Virus record (IMG/VR): IMGVR_UViG_3300008116_000084
Location: 1 to 53,177 of that record
Length of the DNA: 53,177 nt
Strand: one strand, 5' to 3'
From: a virus
Shown one piece after another: positions 31,498 to 41,217 of this stretch. Every line of letters starts with the position of its first letter. Position 1 is the stretch's first letter. The notes under the pieces are model-generated. The model saw only the letters and a list, made by a program, of their open reading frames with translations. It made no database searches and was not told the DNA's origin. The position numbers and the translations under genes are program-made.

Positions 31498-31950
31498 TTA
31501 TGCTGGTGTGTATCCTAGTACTACTCCAGCCGATGTTGAATTTTTAGTTAAGTACTTTTCATTATTATCTGTTGCCAAATAACGATGTACTAACTTCGAA
31601 TTATAATTTTTACGAGATGAATCTATTGCGAAACGATAATATGTGTCAAACGCTGAGTTTACATTTGTTCCAGGTGCACCTGTTGTTGTACCTGTAAAAT
31701 CGGAATCTTGTGTGTTTACCGACTTTTGAAATCCAGCGACACTCAAACTTGGTTTGTCAACATTAAATCCGTTTTGGTATGTATTTGGAATAAAATCAAC
31801 GGCGTTTGTTTGTCTAATTTCTTTTGTAACATCCGATTGCTTACGAACACTGAAATTTTTTGGATTTGCAGTGTTTGGTGAATGTCCAGCAATTGTATTT
31901 AATCTGCTATACACTTCTGAATTTTGTAGTAATTCAACTAACTTTGACAT
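31498..31950 (-). CDS. Small virion-cluster protein, unknown function
   Basis: I chose ATG 31950 (150 residues), with GGAG six bases ahead, over an ATG eight codons upstream without an SD. It begins MSKLVELLQNSEVYSRLNTI, a helix, and continues with an Asn/Ser/Thr-rich region without obvious motifs (TGAPGTNVNSAFDTYYRFA, ending VVLGYTPA). The longer frame overlaps the upstream gene by 11 bases; the chosen start does not. It is probably a minor tail or baseplate component, judged from position after two beta-rich paralogues. I do not recognise the family. Confidence 0.6.
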   Translation of the reverse strand: MSKLVELLQNSEVYSRLNTIAGHSPNTANPKNFSVRKQSDVTKEIRQTNAVDFIPNTYQNGFNVDKPSLSVAGFQKSVNTQDSDFTGTTTGAPGTNVNSAFDTYYRFAIDSSRKNYNSKLVHRYLATDNNEKYLTKNSTSAGVVLGYTPA

Positions 31951-31963
31951 GGGAATCTCCACA

Positions 31964-32899
31964 TTAGGTATCAAACTTTACAATGAAAGTTTGGTCTACG
32001 TTTTTTGCTCGTGGTACTGGATTTGCCAACTTAGCAATTGCAAGTAGCTCGTAATTGTTGTTATATAACCCAATTGTCGTAACATACGGAGTCAATGTAC
32101 CAGAATCAAACAATCCAGTTATTGATTCACCAGATGTTGCTTTTGTAGACGATGATACATTCGGAACAAAATTATTATATGTAACCGTGGTTGACCCCGA
32201 AACGTAAGAACCTGTTACTGTTTTATAATATCCGACTGTGTGATTAAACACCGATGCGTTAAATTCTGATGGTCCCATTTTACATACGACTGTATGTTCA
32301 GTTATTTCAAACGAGGATGAGAACTTAACATCTACCGATTTAAATCTTTCCAGTCTTAATCCACTAGTTGTTATGGATTGAGTTGGTGCAGAAAGATTAT
32401 TTTGTACCACTACAATTCCATGCTTATAAAATATATTACCAACTACATTCGTAGTATTATTAACATATAATCTACCATAACCGTCATCTAGTATTGGTGA
32501 TGATCCAGAAACTCTTATACTAAACGTACCTGCTCCAATTCCCTCACCAACTGCATCGTTTACGATATTAAACACATACAGCGATGCAGTTGGTGTGTAC
32601 TTATTTACTGCGATAGATTCTGTGCCATATTCAACAATAGACTGCGATGAATAAAATGCATGATTTATCAAACTAAACAACGGGTACGAGTACACACCAC
32701 TTGCAGAATTATATGTTCCTAAATCTGTATCACTAGTATTTTGGTATTTCCAATCACTAGGTGGTTGTTCCGCAAAGTCAATAGTTACCAAATCTGTGTT
32801 TACTGGTGATCCGGAAACTATTGTATAACTTTGCGATATGTACGCGGTATAATTGTTTCTAGTATAACCATCAGTACTGAGAGGTTTGAGAGCTCTCAT
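31964..32899 (-). CDS. Beta-rich tail/baseplate protein, paralogue of the upstream gene
   Basis: The 311-residue protein ends with YVTTIGLYNNNYELLAIAKL followed by ANPVPRAKNVDQTFIVKFD. This matches the end of the protein encoded at 32918-34036, so the two are tandem paralogues with differing N-terminal parts. The body is Ser/Thr/Gly-rich beta structure. The conserved C-terminal TTIGLYN..ELLAIAKL motif recurs, as I recall, in structural proteins of other environmental myoviruses. It starts at 32899 behind GGGAGG. It is likely a tail or baseplate subunit that may form a hetero-oligomer with its neighbour. No enzyme motif. Confidence 0.7.
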   Translation of the reverse strand: MRALKPLSTDGYTRNNYTAYISQSYTIVSGSPVNTDLVTIDFAEQPPSDWKYQNTSDTDLGTYNSASGVYSYPLFSLINHAFYSSQSIVEYGTESIAVNKYTPTASLYVFNIVNDAVGEGIGAGTFSIRVSGSSPILDDGYGRLYVNNTTNVVGNIFYKHGIVVVQNNLSAPTQSITTSGLRLERFKSVDVKFSSSFEITEHTVVCKMGPSEFNASVFNHTVGYYKTVTGSYVSGSTTVTYNNFVPNVSSSTKATSGESITGLFDSGTLTPYVTTIGLYNNNYELLAIAKLANPVPRAKNVDQTFIVKFDT

Positions 32900-32917
32900 A
32901 AAACCTCCCGTAGTTCA

Positions 32918-34036
32918 TTAGAAATCAAGTCTGACGCGGATAAGTGCTTCCTTGTCGAAACTCTTTTCTAGTGGGCGACTTAACTTTGCAACTGCTACCA
33001 ACTCATTACTATTATTATATAATCCAATTGTTGTTGCGTATACTCGTGGGTCTTGTACGAAGTCCTCATTCAAGATTTGACCATTTGTATTATTATAGAA
33101 CGTTGGATTATTGGAATAGTTGAAATCTTTGTTACGTAAACGTACGAAGAAGTGTGTTGATGCAATTGTTTCTGCCGAACGTGCTTGGAAGTCACCACCC
33201 AACTTAATTGAACGAACTAAACCGTCGTGGTTACGTTGTTCACGGATAGTTGCGCCAACCAATGATGCTGTATATGGTGCAAATGGTACTGATGTATTCG
33301 TTGTATCGTATGAATAATCTTGTTGTGTACCACAACCAAATCCTGCTGATGCTGAACTAAATCCAACTGTTGGGATAATTGCATCTGGATTTAATACGAT
33401 GATACCCAAGTCTGGGTATACAAGACCAAATCCTTTACCTGCTGCAGATTGACTGGTCAATACTGTACTTCCACTTGTACCTGTCAATGAACCTGAGCAA
33501 ACATTGAACACACGACCAGATTTACTTGTCTTTGATTTTGCACTTAGTGTTTGACCACTATCATCAATAAATGTAAATTTACCAAGTGAACCAGAAAGTG
33601 TTAACAACCAGTTACCTGGGTCTAGTTGCTCACGTAGTCGTGCACGTTGAATGTTAACCACGTAAATATGGTCTGCATTTGTAGTACCAAATGTAAACAA
33701 ATCGTCAGATGGATCTAACAATATGTTTTTATATTGTAAATATGTTGTTTTTGTAGCAACAACCGATAAATCGTCTTGTGCTAATGTTGGTGAACCACCA
33801 CCAGAAATGTGTCCGTATGCTACGGCAAATTGAACTTCTGCGGTAGTATCGGTTGCTGGATTCTTATCGTATGCGTCAAAATAATACTCACCACTTGCAG
33901 AAATCTGCGTAGTTGACGTAAAGAGCGTCGTTAAACTACCTGTATCACCGGACCACAGACCAGTTGTAACCGTGGTTTGACTACCACGAACGATATCTTC
34001 ATCTACGTTAAATGGAACGAAAGTTCTAATTGCCAT
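32918..34036 (-). CDS. Beta-rich tail/baseplate protein with TTIGLYN C-terminal domain
   Basis: The 372-residue protein begins MAIRTFVPFNVDEDIVRGSQ and is beta-rich. Short glycine/serine loops lie around residues 175-230 (SGRVFNVCSGSLTG, GFGLVYPDLGIIVLNPD). The C-terminal domain (VYATTIGLYNNSNELVAVAK followed by LSRPLEKSF) is shared with the next gene. A poly-G run upstream of the start may serve as SD. This looks like a gene duplication followed by divergence of N-terminal parts. It is probably a tail or baseplate protein. I cannot name a T4 equivalent; gp10/gp11-type pins or gp8 are positional possibilities only. Confidence 0.7.
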   Translation of the reverse strand: MAIRTFVPFNVDEDIVRGSQTTVTTGLWSGDTGSLTTLFTSTTQISASGEYYFDAYDKNPATDTTAEVQFAVAYGHISGGGSPTLAQDDLSVVATKTTYLQYKNILLDPSDDLFTFGTTNADHIYVVNIQRARLREQLDPGNWLLTLSGSLGKFTFIDDSGQTLSAKSKTSKSGRVFNVCSGSLTGTSGSTVLTSQSAAGKGFGLVYPDLGIIVLNPDAIIPTVGFSSASAGFGCGTQQDYSYDTTNTSVPFAPYTASLVGATIREQRNHDGLVRSIKLGGDFQARSAETIASTHFFVRLRNKDFNYSNNPTFYNNTNGQILNEDFVQDPRVYATTIGLYNNSNELVAVAKLSRPLEKSFDKEALIRVRLDF

Positions 34037-34050
34037 ATATTAAACCCCTA

Positions 34051-34680
34051 TTATACTGTTGGCTTCGCAGATACGGTAACCGTAACCGTCTTTGTTGCGC
34101 CCGTAAGATTGTTGATGATTGTCAACTGCGTTGTACGATCAACAGTCAATTCTTTTGCAGATAAATTGAAACTAAATCCTTGTACAACCACAGCATTTGC
34201 TGATGTTGGTTGGTTAATTGAGAAGAATGGAACTGTTGTGCCAGCTGCCAATGGTTGGTTTGTAGTTAATGTTGCTACGTTACCATCATATAGGATTGCT
34301 GTGTATCCAGCAGTTGCCAATTCTGCGGTAGTTGTTGGACTGACCACAACCGAGTCATTGAAGTTAAGCGAGTATGCAGCAACACCCAACGAAATTGTTG
34401 GAATTTCTTTTGTTCCTTGGTCGAGAGATACTAGTTTATATCTCATAGCTTGTGTTTCATCAGTTGATGCTTCAAGTACCGGCATGCTTTCAATTAAAGC
34501 GCCGTAGTACGATGAACCAAGTGGATGTGAAGTGGTATAAAGAGTGTAGTCTACCTCGTCATCAGCTACAGCAAATTGCGTAATTTCTGCCGCAGCTTGC
34601 TGTCCCTTGGACAAGATTTCTCTACCTTTCTTTGTTAACACCGCATCAACTGTAATCGTTGACTTGTTTAGATATCCCAT
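34051..34680 (-). CDS. Conserved tail/baseplate protein (LTKKGREIL family)
   Basis: The 209-residue protein starts MGYLNKSTITVDAVLTKKGR and continues with FAVADDEVDYTLYTTSHPLG and YYGALIESMPVLEA. I recognise this as a conserved opening in structural proteins of environmental myoviruses, without a defined role. The C-terminal half (residues about 115-209) looks like an Ig-type beta domain. GGGAGAGG precedes the start, and a late promoter-like element lies 33 bases upstream. It follows the giant LamG-containing gene. It is probably a baseplate component. Confidence 0.7.
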   Translation of the reverse strand: MGYLNKSTITVDAVLTKKGREILSKGQQAAAEITQFAVADDEVDYTLYTTSHPLGSSYYGALIESMPVLEASTDETQAMRYKLVSLDQGTKEIPTISLGVAAYSLNFNDSVVVSPTTTAELATAGYTAILYDGNVATLTTNQPLAAGTTVPFFSINQPTSANAVVVQGFSFNLSAKELTVDRTTQLTIINNLTGATKTVTVTVSAKPTV

Positions 34681-34712
34681 AGTAAGTACCTCTCCCGACT
34701 TAAATTGTCTAA

Positions 34713-34720
34713 TATAAATA
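34713..34720 (-). promoter_or_regulatory. Late promoter-like element TATTTATA
   Basis: The minus strand reads AACATATTTATATTAG in the 55-base gap after the 1645-residue protein gene, 33 bases before ATG 34680. The preceding base is A, where most other copies have C. Confidence 0.6.
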
Positions 34721-34735
34721 TGTTATACATTGGTT

Positions 34736-37700
34736 TTAGTTCACATTTAGGTTAATTCCACCCAAACTTTCTTCTTCTTGTAGAATGTTTGGAGATACCG
34801 TTAACGTGGTACCTGCGGTAAATGTAACTTCTACTGGTGAACGTCCATCTGTTGTTGTGTCTTGCGTTTGTAAACATCCCAAATAATTTCTACGTTTGGT
34901 AGCCAATGCATTATCACGATAGAATTTATAATGTCTTGGCAAGTATCCAATGGGTAATTGGATAGGTGCTTCGATAGCGAAATAATTAAATGTAACAATA
35001 AATCCGTTTGTATACGTATTACCCGCTAATTCTTCAATCGTATAATATATAACTGGACTTGAACTACTTCCTTCGTCATTATTGATAAGGGTTACCGGAG
35101 GATATAATCCTACGTTTCTACTTACGGACCCATTTTCAACTTTCATATCCAGTAATACACCGTGATTGTCCAATGGTTCTATTCCAAAGGCTCGATTTAC
35201 GTCAGCATCACGAGAAGTCGAATTATCGTATAGTCTTACACGTATTGCTGGAAGTGGTACATCCGCTACACCAACGTTTACAGAAAATAGTGTTGCTAGT
35301 GCCTGTAATCTGACCAATCCAGTAGTTCTACTATTTGCTGCGACAGATCCTAGTGTCAATTTGGTACTGTATCGTTTTGGTTCTACGATAGGACGATTAA
35401 TTGATACTCTGGTAGTTGGTAATTCAAATACCGATTCGTTACCACTAGCTTTATTAACGTCGAAAATAATACGATACGGAGTCTGGACCGCCTTCCCTCT
35501 ATAAAACACAGGTACCCATCGGTTTTGATCAAGCGATGGATAATTGTATGATACGGACGGTGCATCTTGGGCTATATATCTAAATAGTTTACCATTTGCC
35601 GTTTTTGCCGAACCGTTGGTTGCCCCGTACTGTACTACAACATCATTTTTATTATATGTCGTTCCAAATGACCACGTTGCTGCAGCTCCCGACAAGAAAT
35701 TTAATTGGTTTAGTCCAATAATTTCTTTATAAACAGTTTCAAAATTATAAATACCATTATTTTTGATATAATAATTTGCTACGCTATAGTCAGTTAAATC
35801 TGTTCTTGGTGGAATTACATTAATAATGTTTGCTTGGTTAATGTTTTCACTAACACCAATCAAGTCACCAATATCAATTATATTACCAGCTTTGTATCCG
35901 ATAGCCATTTCTTCAGCTTCTCGTAACGACAATCCGGCGTATTTACGCAAGTACTGTATGTAACTTATCTTTTCTACATCCGAATCAAATAATGCAAAGT
36001 CGGACGATACGGATTCAGAAACAATCGTACTACGCGTGGTTCCTTCATAATAATTGAAATCACCACGAACAGTTCCACCAGGAGCTTCAATGGATACCCC
36101 ATTTAATAATCCTGTGAGAATTTCCCCCATAGGCATTGATTGCGTTATATGGAGAGTATTTGCATTGTATGTCGAATACAATCCAGAACCAGTAACTTGC
36201 GTCGGGCTGAATCGTGCGTTAAAGGTTAGATTTGCATCACCCGTTGGAACTGTATACGAATTTATATTAAATCTGGTGTTGTAATCCGTATAGAAGGCCA
36301 CCTGGTTAGTGATTCCACTAGCCGATGGTATCTTTGCCTCTGTTGACAGTGTGATGTCAAAATCACGTGCGTATGTACGTTCAGTGTTAGCAAATCTACT
36401 ATTTCTTCTAGTGTTCGCACCACTTAATTTTACAGGTTTTTCAGCTGTTAGTTTTTTGCGTTCGAGAATATTTGGTTCAATTACTATACCAGTAGCTAAA
36501 ATAGTTTTTGCTGGTACCAATTGACTTGCTTGTTCAAATAATGTCGGTGCTAACTCATCAAAGAAACGTACGAATTGTGGTATATTAACTGTGGCGTTAT
36601 AATATTGTTTATAATAGTTTTGTAGTGCCTCTATGTCTGCGTACTTTGATTTGTAACGAGTACCATACCCAACACGACTATTAACGTCAACATTACCCAA
36701 TGCACGAATTAATAAATTATTAACCGCATCGGTTGGTGATACGAAGAATCCTAAATAACTCTTCGATTGCTGTTGTTTTCTACGTGTTTCGTTATCAACA
36801 ATACTCTTCTTTCTATGGAGTATTAGTTCACCACCAGGTGAAACCTCAGTAAATACTGGTGGTGGTGCGATGATAATTTTGTTACTTCCGTATGAGTATG
36901 CTCCCGTGTTAGTAGTGTATTGACGAATTTTTCTACTTACACGAGTCATGCTGTATGGATATACAGATTTATTTTCAAATCCTACTGCTATAATATTTGT
37001 GATATTTGGTAGTAGTGATAATGTAGGATCGGACACACCATCTTTATTTCTGTATGGTGATTCATTTGGAATACTTCCTGACGATAGATTTTTTGGTGTG
37101 TGGAAGGACATACGAACCCACAAACTTTCTACCGGTGATGTGTAGTCATTACCTACAAAACTACCAGGGTCTAGTACCTGTGCCTTAAACACAGAGTCAC
37201 TTATCTGTTCACCCCACACACGAACTTCGTCAATGTATCCACCAAAATTATTTAGACTTAGTGAACCAGAACCACCCAAGTAAAAGTTTTTTGTTAATGG
37301 CCATGCATCTCGTAAGTAAGAACCCGTGGTGCTCATACTGGACGAGAATAGTATTTGTTCACCGTCTGATTGTGCAACTTGTAGATTTACACTTGATGTA
37401 CTGTATCTAAGCATTACATCAAAATAATCTTCTGTATCAAACATATCTGCGTAACTACTACTTAATAAAACTTCTCCAATATTATCAGTTACTTCGATAC
37501 GCCCATATGGTGATGATGCGGATGGATGTGTTGCAAGTTTAACGATCCACGATCCTGATGGTGATGCTGTGTCACCGACACCCAACGTGGTAGTTTGTTT
37601 AATAGAATTATTAAATCTAAATTGTAATGTACCTACTGGTCGGTTTGAGGCAGACATTGGTAATACAAGATACGATCCTGTATTAAAATTCAATGCGTTT

Positions 37701-39673
37701 GTAACTTCATCAAATATTTCAAAACTACCAGTTGTAGTTGTGTCGGTTTCTCTAATACCGACAACTTGTTCATTCAATCCAAAAATACTAAGTAGTGCTT
37801 TTAATGCGTTGGCAGTACCACGGGTTTTGTTGAGGTACGGTCCATTGTGAAGAAAACGTTTCCAGAGTTCTGTTGTTGATTCACGTTTTTTCGTTATATC
37901 CGTATCTGTTGTAAAGTTGTATAGTGACGCTGCAGCGTTTGGATTAGTTAATGACAATCCAAATGATTTTGCAACATCCCATACCAAATCTTGTGACAAA
38001 CCAGTAGTTGCGGTAACTTGTCTATCGTAAATTCTTGGTAAATGGTCAATGTATAGTTTTACATTATCAAAGAAATGACCAATTAAATTTGTGAACTTTA
38101 TAAATTCTTGTGAATTTACATCATCGTGGAGATATAATGGTATTCCTCTGGACATTAGGTTCGCATTATTTTCATCATATCTTTGTGCAATTGCAGACTG
38201 TTCTTCATACCAAGCAGTCGCTTGTGCACTGGTTGGAAGATATATGGTTCCGTCAGTATCTTTCTTTGGCCACGTTCCATCTGCATGGTATTCTGTACCA
38301 TTTAATTGCCAGTACACACTTGCACTGTATGCACTTCCAGATTGATAGAAAAGATAACGTTCGTACCCATCAAATCCACGAATAATATTTTCAATTTCCA
38401 ACGCTGCTGTTTTTGAACCTTCTACAAGATACAACGATGCAGATGGTATCTCATCTGGTGAGTAAATGGTAAGTATTGAACCAGTAGATACAGTTATTGA
38501 TCCTGAATCAGTGATTAGTACAGGACTTGCATATGTGGTATTGGTATTGATAACCACATCCGTATCAATAATTGTTGCTTCACTACCAAAAATTGAACTT
38601 GATGCAAGTCCGGCAATAAATCTTGATGAATTTTCTAATTCACGTATTTTTGTTAATTTTTGTCTAAATGTTTGTAGTCTTAATTGGGCAGAACTATACG
38701 TTATAAAATTTGCATAATTTGTATAATCTACATTCAACTCTGCTGATCTATAATCATCCGTATACCATCTACGTAATATATCATCTTCAAACGTGTATCC
38801 ACCGTAATTATCTGCCGATCCTGTTAGGTTAATTCCTAGGGTAGCTAATGTTTGATTTGATACCGTGTGATTATAGATGTTTAGTAATTCAGTATCCGTT
38901 ATAAAACTTCTTGGTTGCGTATTCTTTGGACGTAACCACAACGATGTATCTGGTTGTGGGAGTAATTCAAATTTAATTGTATCTGCTATTGGATTTGCAA
39001 CTTCACGACTGATGAATACATTATTACCGACATCTAATTCAAAGTCGAGCGGAGATAATAATTTAACCAATAACTTACTAGGATCGTTTGGATCTAACTT
39101 CCAGTTAGTTAACAACCGTTGAGTATCTTCACCAAAATTTAATAATGTCTTTAAAAATCTATCTCTATCAAAATATTGATTTACTCTGTTAGAAACTTCA
39201 TCCGTAATTACTTTTACCAACGCAGCACGTAAAGGTACTTCAACGGGGTCATATCCAGAAATATTAATATTTAACGGAATAGTTTTTTCAGAAACAATCG
39301 CATCTTCTGCAAATATTGTAACTACAACTGGTAGGGTTTTTGTTGATCCTACTAATGGTGGTAATGTTCCCAATACTGTAACAGGTGGTTGTGCTGCAAC
39401 GTATTGGGCAGTTGAACTAAAATTTGATGGTGACGGTGCAGGATTTGGCATACCTCGTAGTAAAACACCACCTGGTGTTGCCTGTTCACCACCAGTTAAT
39501 TCACCACTTCGATATTGTTGTATTAAATCTGTTTGATCTGCTCGTATAAATACAACACCACCAACAGCCGTAGGCACAGCTACGGCGTCTGGATAATCTC
39601 GTCCTATAAAAGAATTTGCTTCTTTTAATGATTGTATTTCCGAATTACTTAGTGGTATGTATTCGTTTGCCAT
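34736..39673 (-). CDS. Giant tail/baseplate protein with LamG-like domain
   Basis: The 1645-residue protein is the largest in the window. Its N-terminal half holds conserved segments such as LRLQTFRQKLTKIRELE, FFDNVKLYIDHLPRIYD, LVWDVAKSFGLSL and LWKRFLHNGPYLNKTRGTA. Together they mark a tail-protein family I know from environmental and Bacteroidota phages. Residues about 660-835 form a concanavalin/LamG-like jelly roll ending in the typical YIDEVRVWGEQIS. A further conserved part follows (GFFVSPTDAVNNLLIRALG, YADIEALQNYYKQYY, ILATGIVIEPNILERKKL). The C-terminal 600 residues are beta-rich. It may be the wedge scaffold or carry carbohydrate-binding surface. No SD is evident; the start is six bases after the upstream stop. 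Confidence 0.75.
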   Translation of the reverse strand: MANEYIPLSNSEIQSLKEANSFIGRDYPDAVAVPTAVGGVVFIRADQTDLIQQYRSGELTGGEQATPGGVLLRGMPNPAPSPSNFSSTAQYVAAQPPVTVLGTLPPLVGSTKTLPVVVTIFAEDAIVSEKTIPLNINISGYDPVEVPLRAALVKVITDEVSNRVNQYFDRDRFLKTLLNFGEDTQRLLTNWKLDPNDPSKLLVKLLSPLDFELDVGNNVFISREVANPIADTIKFELLPQPDTSLWLRPKNTQPRSFITDTELLNIYNHTVSNQTLATLGINLTGSADNYGGYTFEDDILRRWYTDDYRSAELNVDYTNYANFITYSSAQLRLQTFRQKLTKIRELENSSRFIAGLASSSIFGSEATIIDTDVVINTNTTYASPVLITDSGSITVSTGSILTIYSPDEIPSASLYLVEGSKTAALEIENIIRGFDGYERYLFYQSGSAYSASVYWQLNGTEYHADGTWPKKDTDGTIYLPTSAQATAWYEEQSAIAQRYDENNANLMSRGIPLYLHDDVNSQEFIKFTNLIGHFFDNVKLYIDHLPRIYDRQVTATTGLSQDLVWDVAKSFGLSLTNPNAAASLYNFTTDTDITKKRESTTELWKRFLHNGPYLNKTRGTANALKALLSIFGLNEQVVGIRETDTTTTGSFEIFDEVTNALNFNTGSYLVLPMSASNRPVGTLQFRFNNSIKQTTTLGVGDTASPSGSWIVKLATHPSASSPYGRIEVTDNIGEVLLSSSYADMFDTEDYFDVMLRYSTSSVNLQVAQSDGEQILFSSSMSTTGSYLRDAWPLTKNFYLGGSGSLSLNNFGGYIDEVRVWGEQISDSVFKAQVLDPGSFVGNDYTSPVESLWVRMSFHTPKNLSSGSIPNESPYRNKDGVSDPTLSLLPNITNIIAVGFENKSVYPYSMTRVSRKIRQYTTNTGAYSYGSNKIIIAPPPVFTEVSPGGELILHRKKSIVDNETRRKQQQSKSYLGFFVSPTDAVNNLLIRALGNVDVNSRVGYGTRYKSKYADIEALQNYYKQYYNATVNIPQFVRFFDELAPTLFEQASQLVPAKTILATGIVIEPNILERKKLTAEKPVKLSGANTRRNSRFANTERTYARDFDITLSTEAKIPSASGITNQVAFYTDYNTRFNINSYTVPTGDANLTFNARFSPTQVTGSGLYSTYNANTLHITQSMPMGEILTGLLNGVSIEAPGGTVRGDFNYYEGTTRSTIVSESVSSDFALFDSDVEKISYIQYLRKYAGLSLREAEEMAIGYKAGNIIDIGDLIGVSENINQANIINVIPPRTDLTDYSVANYYIKNNGIYNFETVYKEIIGLNQLNFLSGAAATWSFGTTYNKNDVVVQYGATNGSAKTANGKLFRYIAQDAPSVSYNYPSLDQNRWVPVFYRGKAVQTPYRIIFDVNKASGNESVFELPTTRVSINRPIVEPKRYSTKLTLGSVAANSRTTGLVRLQALATLFSVNVGVADVPLPAIRVRLYDNSTSRDADVNRAFGIEPLDNHGVLLDMKVENGSVSRNVGLYPPVTLINNDEGSSSSPVIYYTIEELAGNTYTNGFIVTFNYFAIEAPIQLPIGYLPRHYKFYRDNALATKRRNYLGCLQTQDTTTDGRSPVEVTFTAGTTLTVSPNILQEEESLGGINLNVN

Positions 39674-39679
39674 ATAATC

Positions 39680-41209
39680 TTAGAATTGGTTGGATGTATT
39701 TCTGTCATCACCGAAGTTTCTATTTCCATCATCATCAATGGTAATTGGACCACCACCGCCACCACGGCCTACATTACGATTGTTGAAATCATCAACGGTA
39801 GTTCTAGGCCCATCGGTACGTGGACCTGTGCGTGGTCTGATACATACGCCCAAGTTTCCACCGACACCATCACCGTCATCACATACTAATCCTGGACAGC
39901 AGCTTCCTGAATCACATGCTTCACCTTCTTCCAAGCATCGCGTTTCATATCTACACGTTCCATTATCTCTTACAGCGTAAGGATTGTAGTTTATAGCAGA
40001 TTTGTCCATACAACCAGTTACATAAATACACGAACCATCATTTTGTGTTGCATCGGGATTATAATTGGTTGCTTGTTGATCTGTACATCCTACACGTGCA
40101 GGAGTTCCTGTATATTCATCTGAACACGATTCACGACATCCGCCAACAAAAGTATCTTGAATTAATCGACAGACATTTGTGTATGATGGATCTTGATTGA
40201 CCGGTAATCCTGTTTGTGTAATTTTACCAATTTCCAAACACGGTTCTATTTTTTTATCATATGTACAACACGAATTATTTACACATGGTTCTATATTATC
40301 ACCTTGTACGTAATTATTTGCTAGCGGATCTGTACATCCTGTAAATTTACATGTGTTATTATCTTTTTCCGCTCGTCTATCGTAATTAAACGCAAATGGA
40401 TTTGTACATCCAAAAATGTATTGAATACACGTACCATTATCTAGTACAGCACTAGGATCATAATTTTTTGCATTTCTGTCCGTACATCCTTGTATTACTG
40501 GTGGTAATGGATCAGTTCCTCTGTATTGACAGCAACCTTCACATGAAGTATTTGCATCTGCATTGTAATTTTCTGCATTAATGTCTCTACAACCAATTAC
40601 TCGTGCAATACAACTTCCATCATCTTGTGTCGCATTTTGATTATAGTTAATAGCATTTACATTAGTACATCCGAGCACTCCTGGTAGTGGTGGTGCTACG
40701 AATTGACAGCTACCATCTTCCATATTTGCACGTGGATTATAATTTAATGCATTAATATTTGTACAACCAAATATTTTTGGTATACATGTACCATCATTAC
40801 TTGTAGCTTGCGGATTATAGTTCATTGCACTTGCATCGGTACATCCGAATACTACCGGCGGAGCAGGTGGAGGAGGAGGCGGTGGTGGTGGGGGTGGTAC
40901 CGGAATAACAACTGGAACTGCGTTAACGACGAAATTTAATGAATTTGTCAATACACCAACAGGATATGTTTCCAATGGCGCAGTTTGAAACGTCACAGTT
41001 AGTACTGTACTTTGATTTGGTGCCAACTCAATTCTACTTGGTGAAACCGAAGCACCTTCTAAATTAGTGGATATATCTGCGGTTAAACTATAATTGGTCG
41101 CAATATTTGTAGCCGTAACATTAATCCCCGAAATAGAACGAGATCTTAACTTGTACGGTACAACTAATTGTGTCTGTGACAGTTGTAGGAAATCTGCTGC
41201 GTTTGCCAT
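39680..41209 (-). CDS. Cysteine-rich tail protein with nine GCTDxxAxNYNP repeats
   Basis: The 509-residue protein begins with an Ig-like beta domain (residues 1-98; ISGINVTATNIATNYSLTAD, IELAPNQSTVLTVTFQ). A proline run follows at about 103-118. Nine cysteine-rich repeats start at residues 122, 148, 180, 206, 241, 267, 291, 374 and 399, most with the form GCTDxxAxNYNPxA and ending DDGSC. After them comes a knottin-like segment (CLEEGEACDSGSCCPGLVC, then a closing Cys) and a Gly/Asp/Asn-rich tail. GAGGTAACAT precedes ATG 41209. Such repeats are known to me from secreted marine bacterial proteins and some phages. They may be disulfide- or calcium-stabilised and exposed on a fibre or spike. Function unknown. 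Confidence 0.8.
   Translation of the reverse strand: MANAADFLQLSQTQLVVPYKLRSRSISGINVTATNIATNYSLTADISTNLEGASVSPSRIELAPNQSTVLTVTFQTAPLETYPVGVLTNSLNFVVNAVPVVIPVPPPPPPPPPPPAPPVVFGCTDASAMNYNPQATSNDGTCIPKIFGCTNINALNYNPRANMEDGSCQFVAPPLPGVLGCTNVNAINYNQNATQDDGSCIARVIGCRDINAENYNADANTSCEGCCQYRGTDPLPPVIQGCTDRNAKNYDPSAVLDNGTCIQYIFGCTNPFAFNYDRRAEKDNNTCKFTGCTDPLANNYVQGDNIEPCVNNSCCTYDKKIEPCLEIGKITQTGLPVNQDPSYTNVCRLIQDTFVGGCRESCSDEYTGTPARVGCTDQQATNYNPDATQNDGSCIYVTGCMDKSAINYNPYAVRDNGTCRYETRCLEEGEACDSGSCCPGLVCDDGDGVGGNLGVCIRPRTGPRTDGPRTTVDDFNNRNVGRGGGGGPITIDDDGNRNFGDDRNTSNQF
39953..40846 (-). repeat. Coding repeat array: nine cysteine-rich units
   Basis: Nine units of about 22-30 codons encode the GCTDxxAxNYNPxA...DGSC motif. 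Units four and seven carry extra Cys residues and a longer loop, and a roughly 60-codon insertion separates unit seven from unit eight. DNA identity between units is low, so this is an old protein repeat and not a recent tandem duplication or a CRISPR array. Confidence 0.8.
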
Positions 41210-41217
41210 ATGTTACC

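Noticed and set aside
34736-39673. Naming the giant LamG protein as T4 gp7
   Set aside because: Both are large and lie in the wedge region, but the conserved segments I recognise belong to another tail-protein family, and no gp7 motif could be shown by eye.
39953-40846. Regularly spaced repeats that could be mistaken for a CRISPR array or VNTR
   Set aside because: The units differ in DNA sequence and length, lie in one continuous reading frame and encode a clear protein repeat with conserved Cys, Asn, Tyr and Pro.
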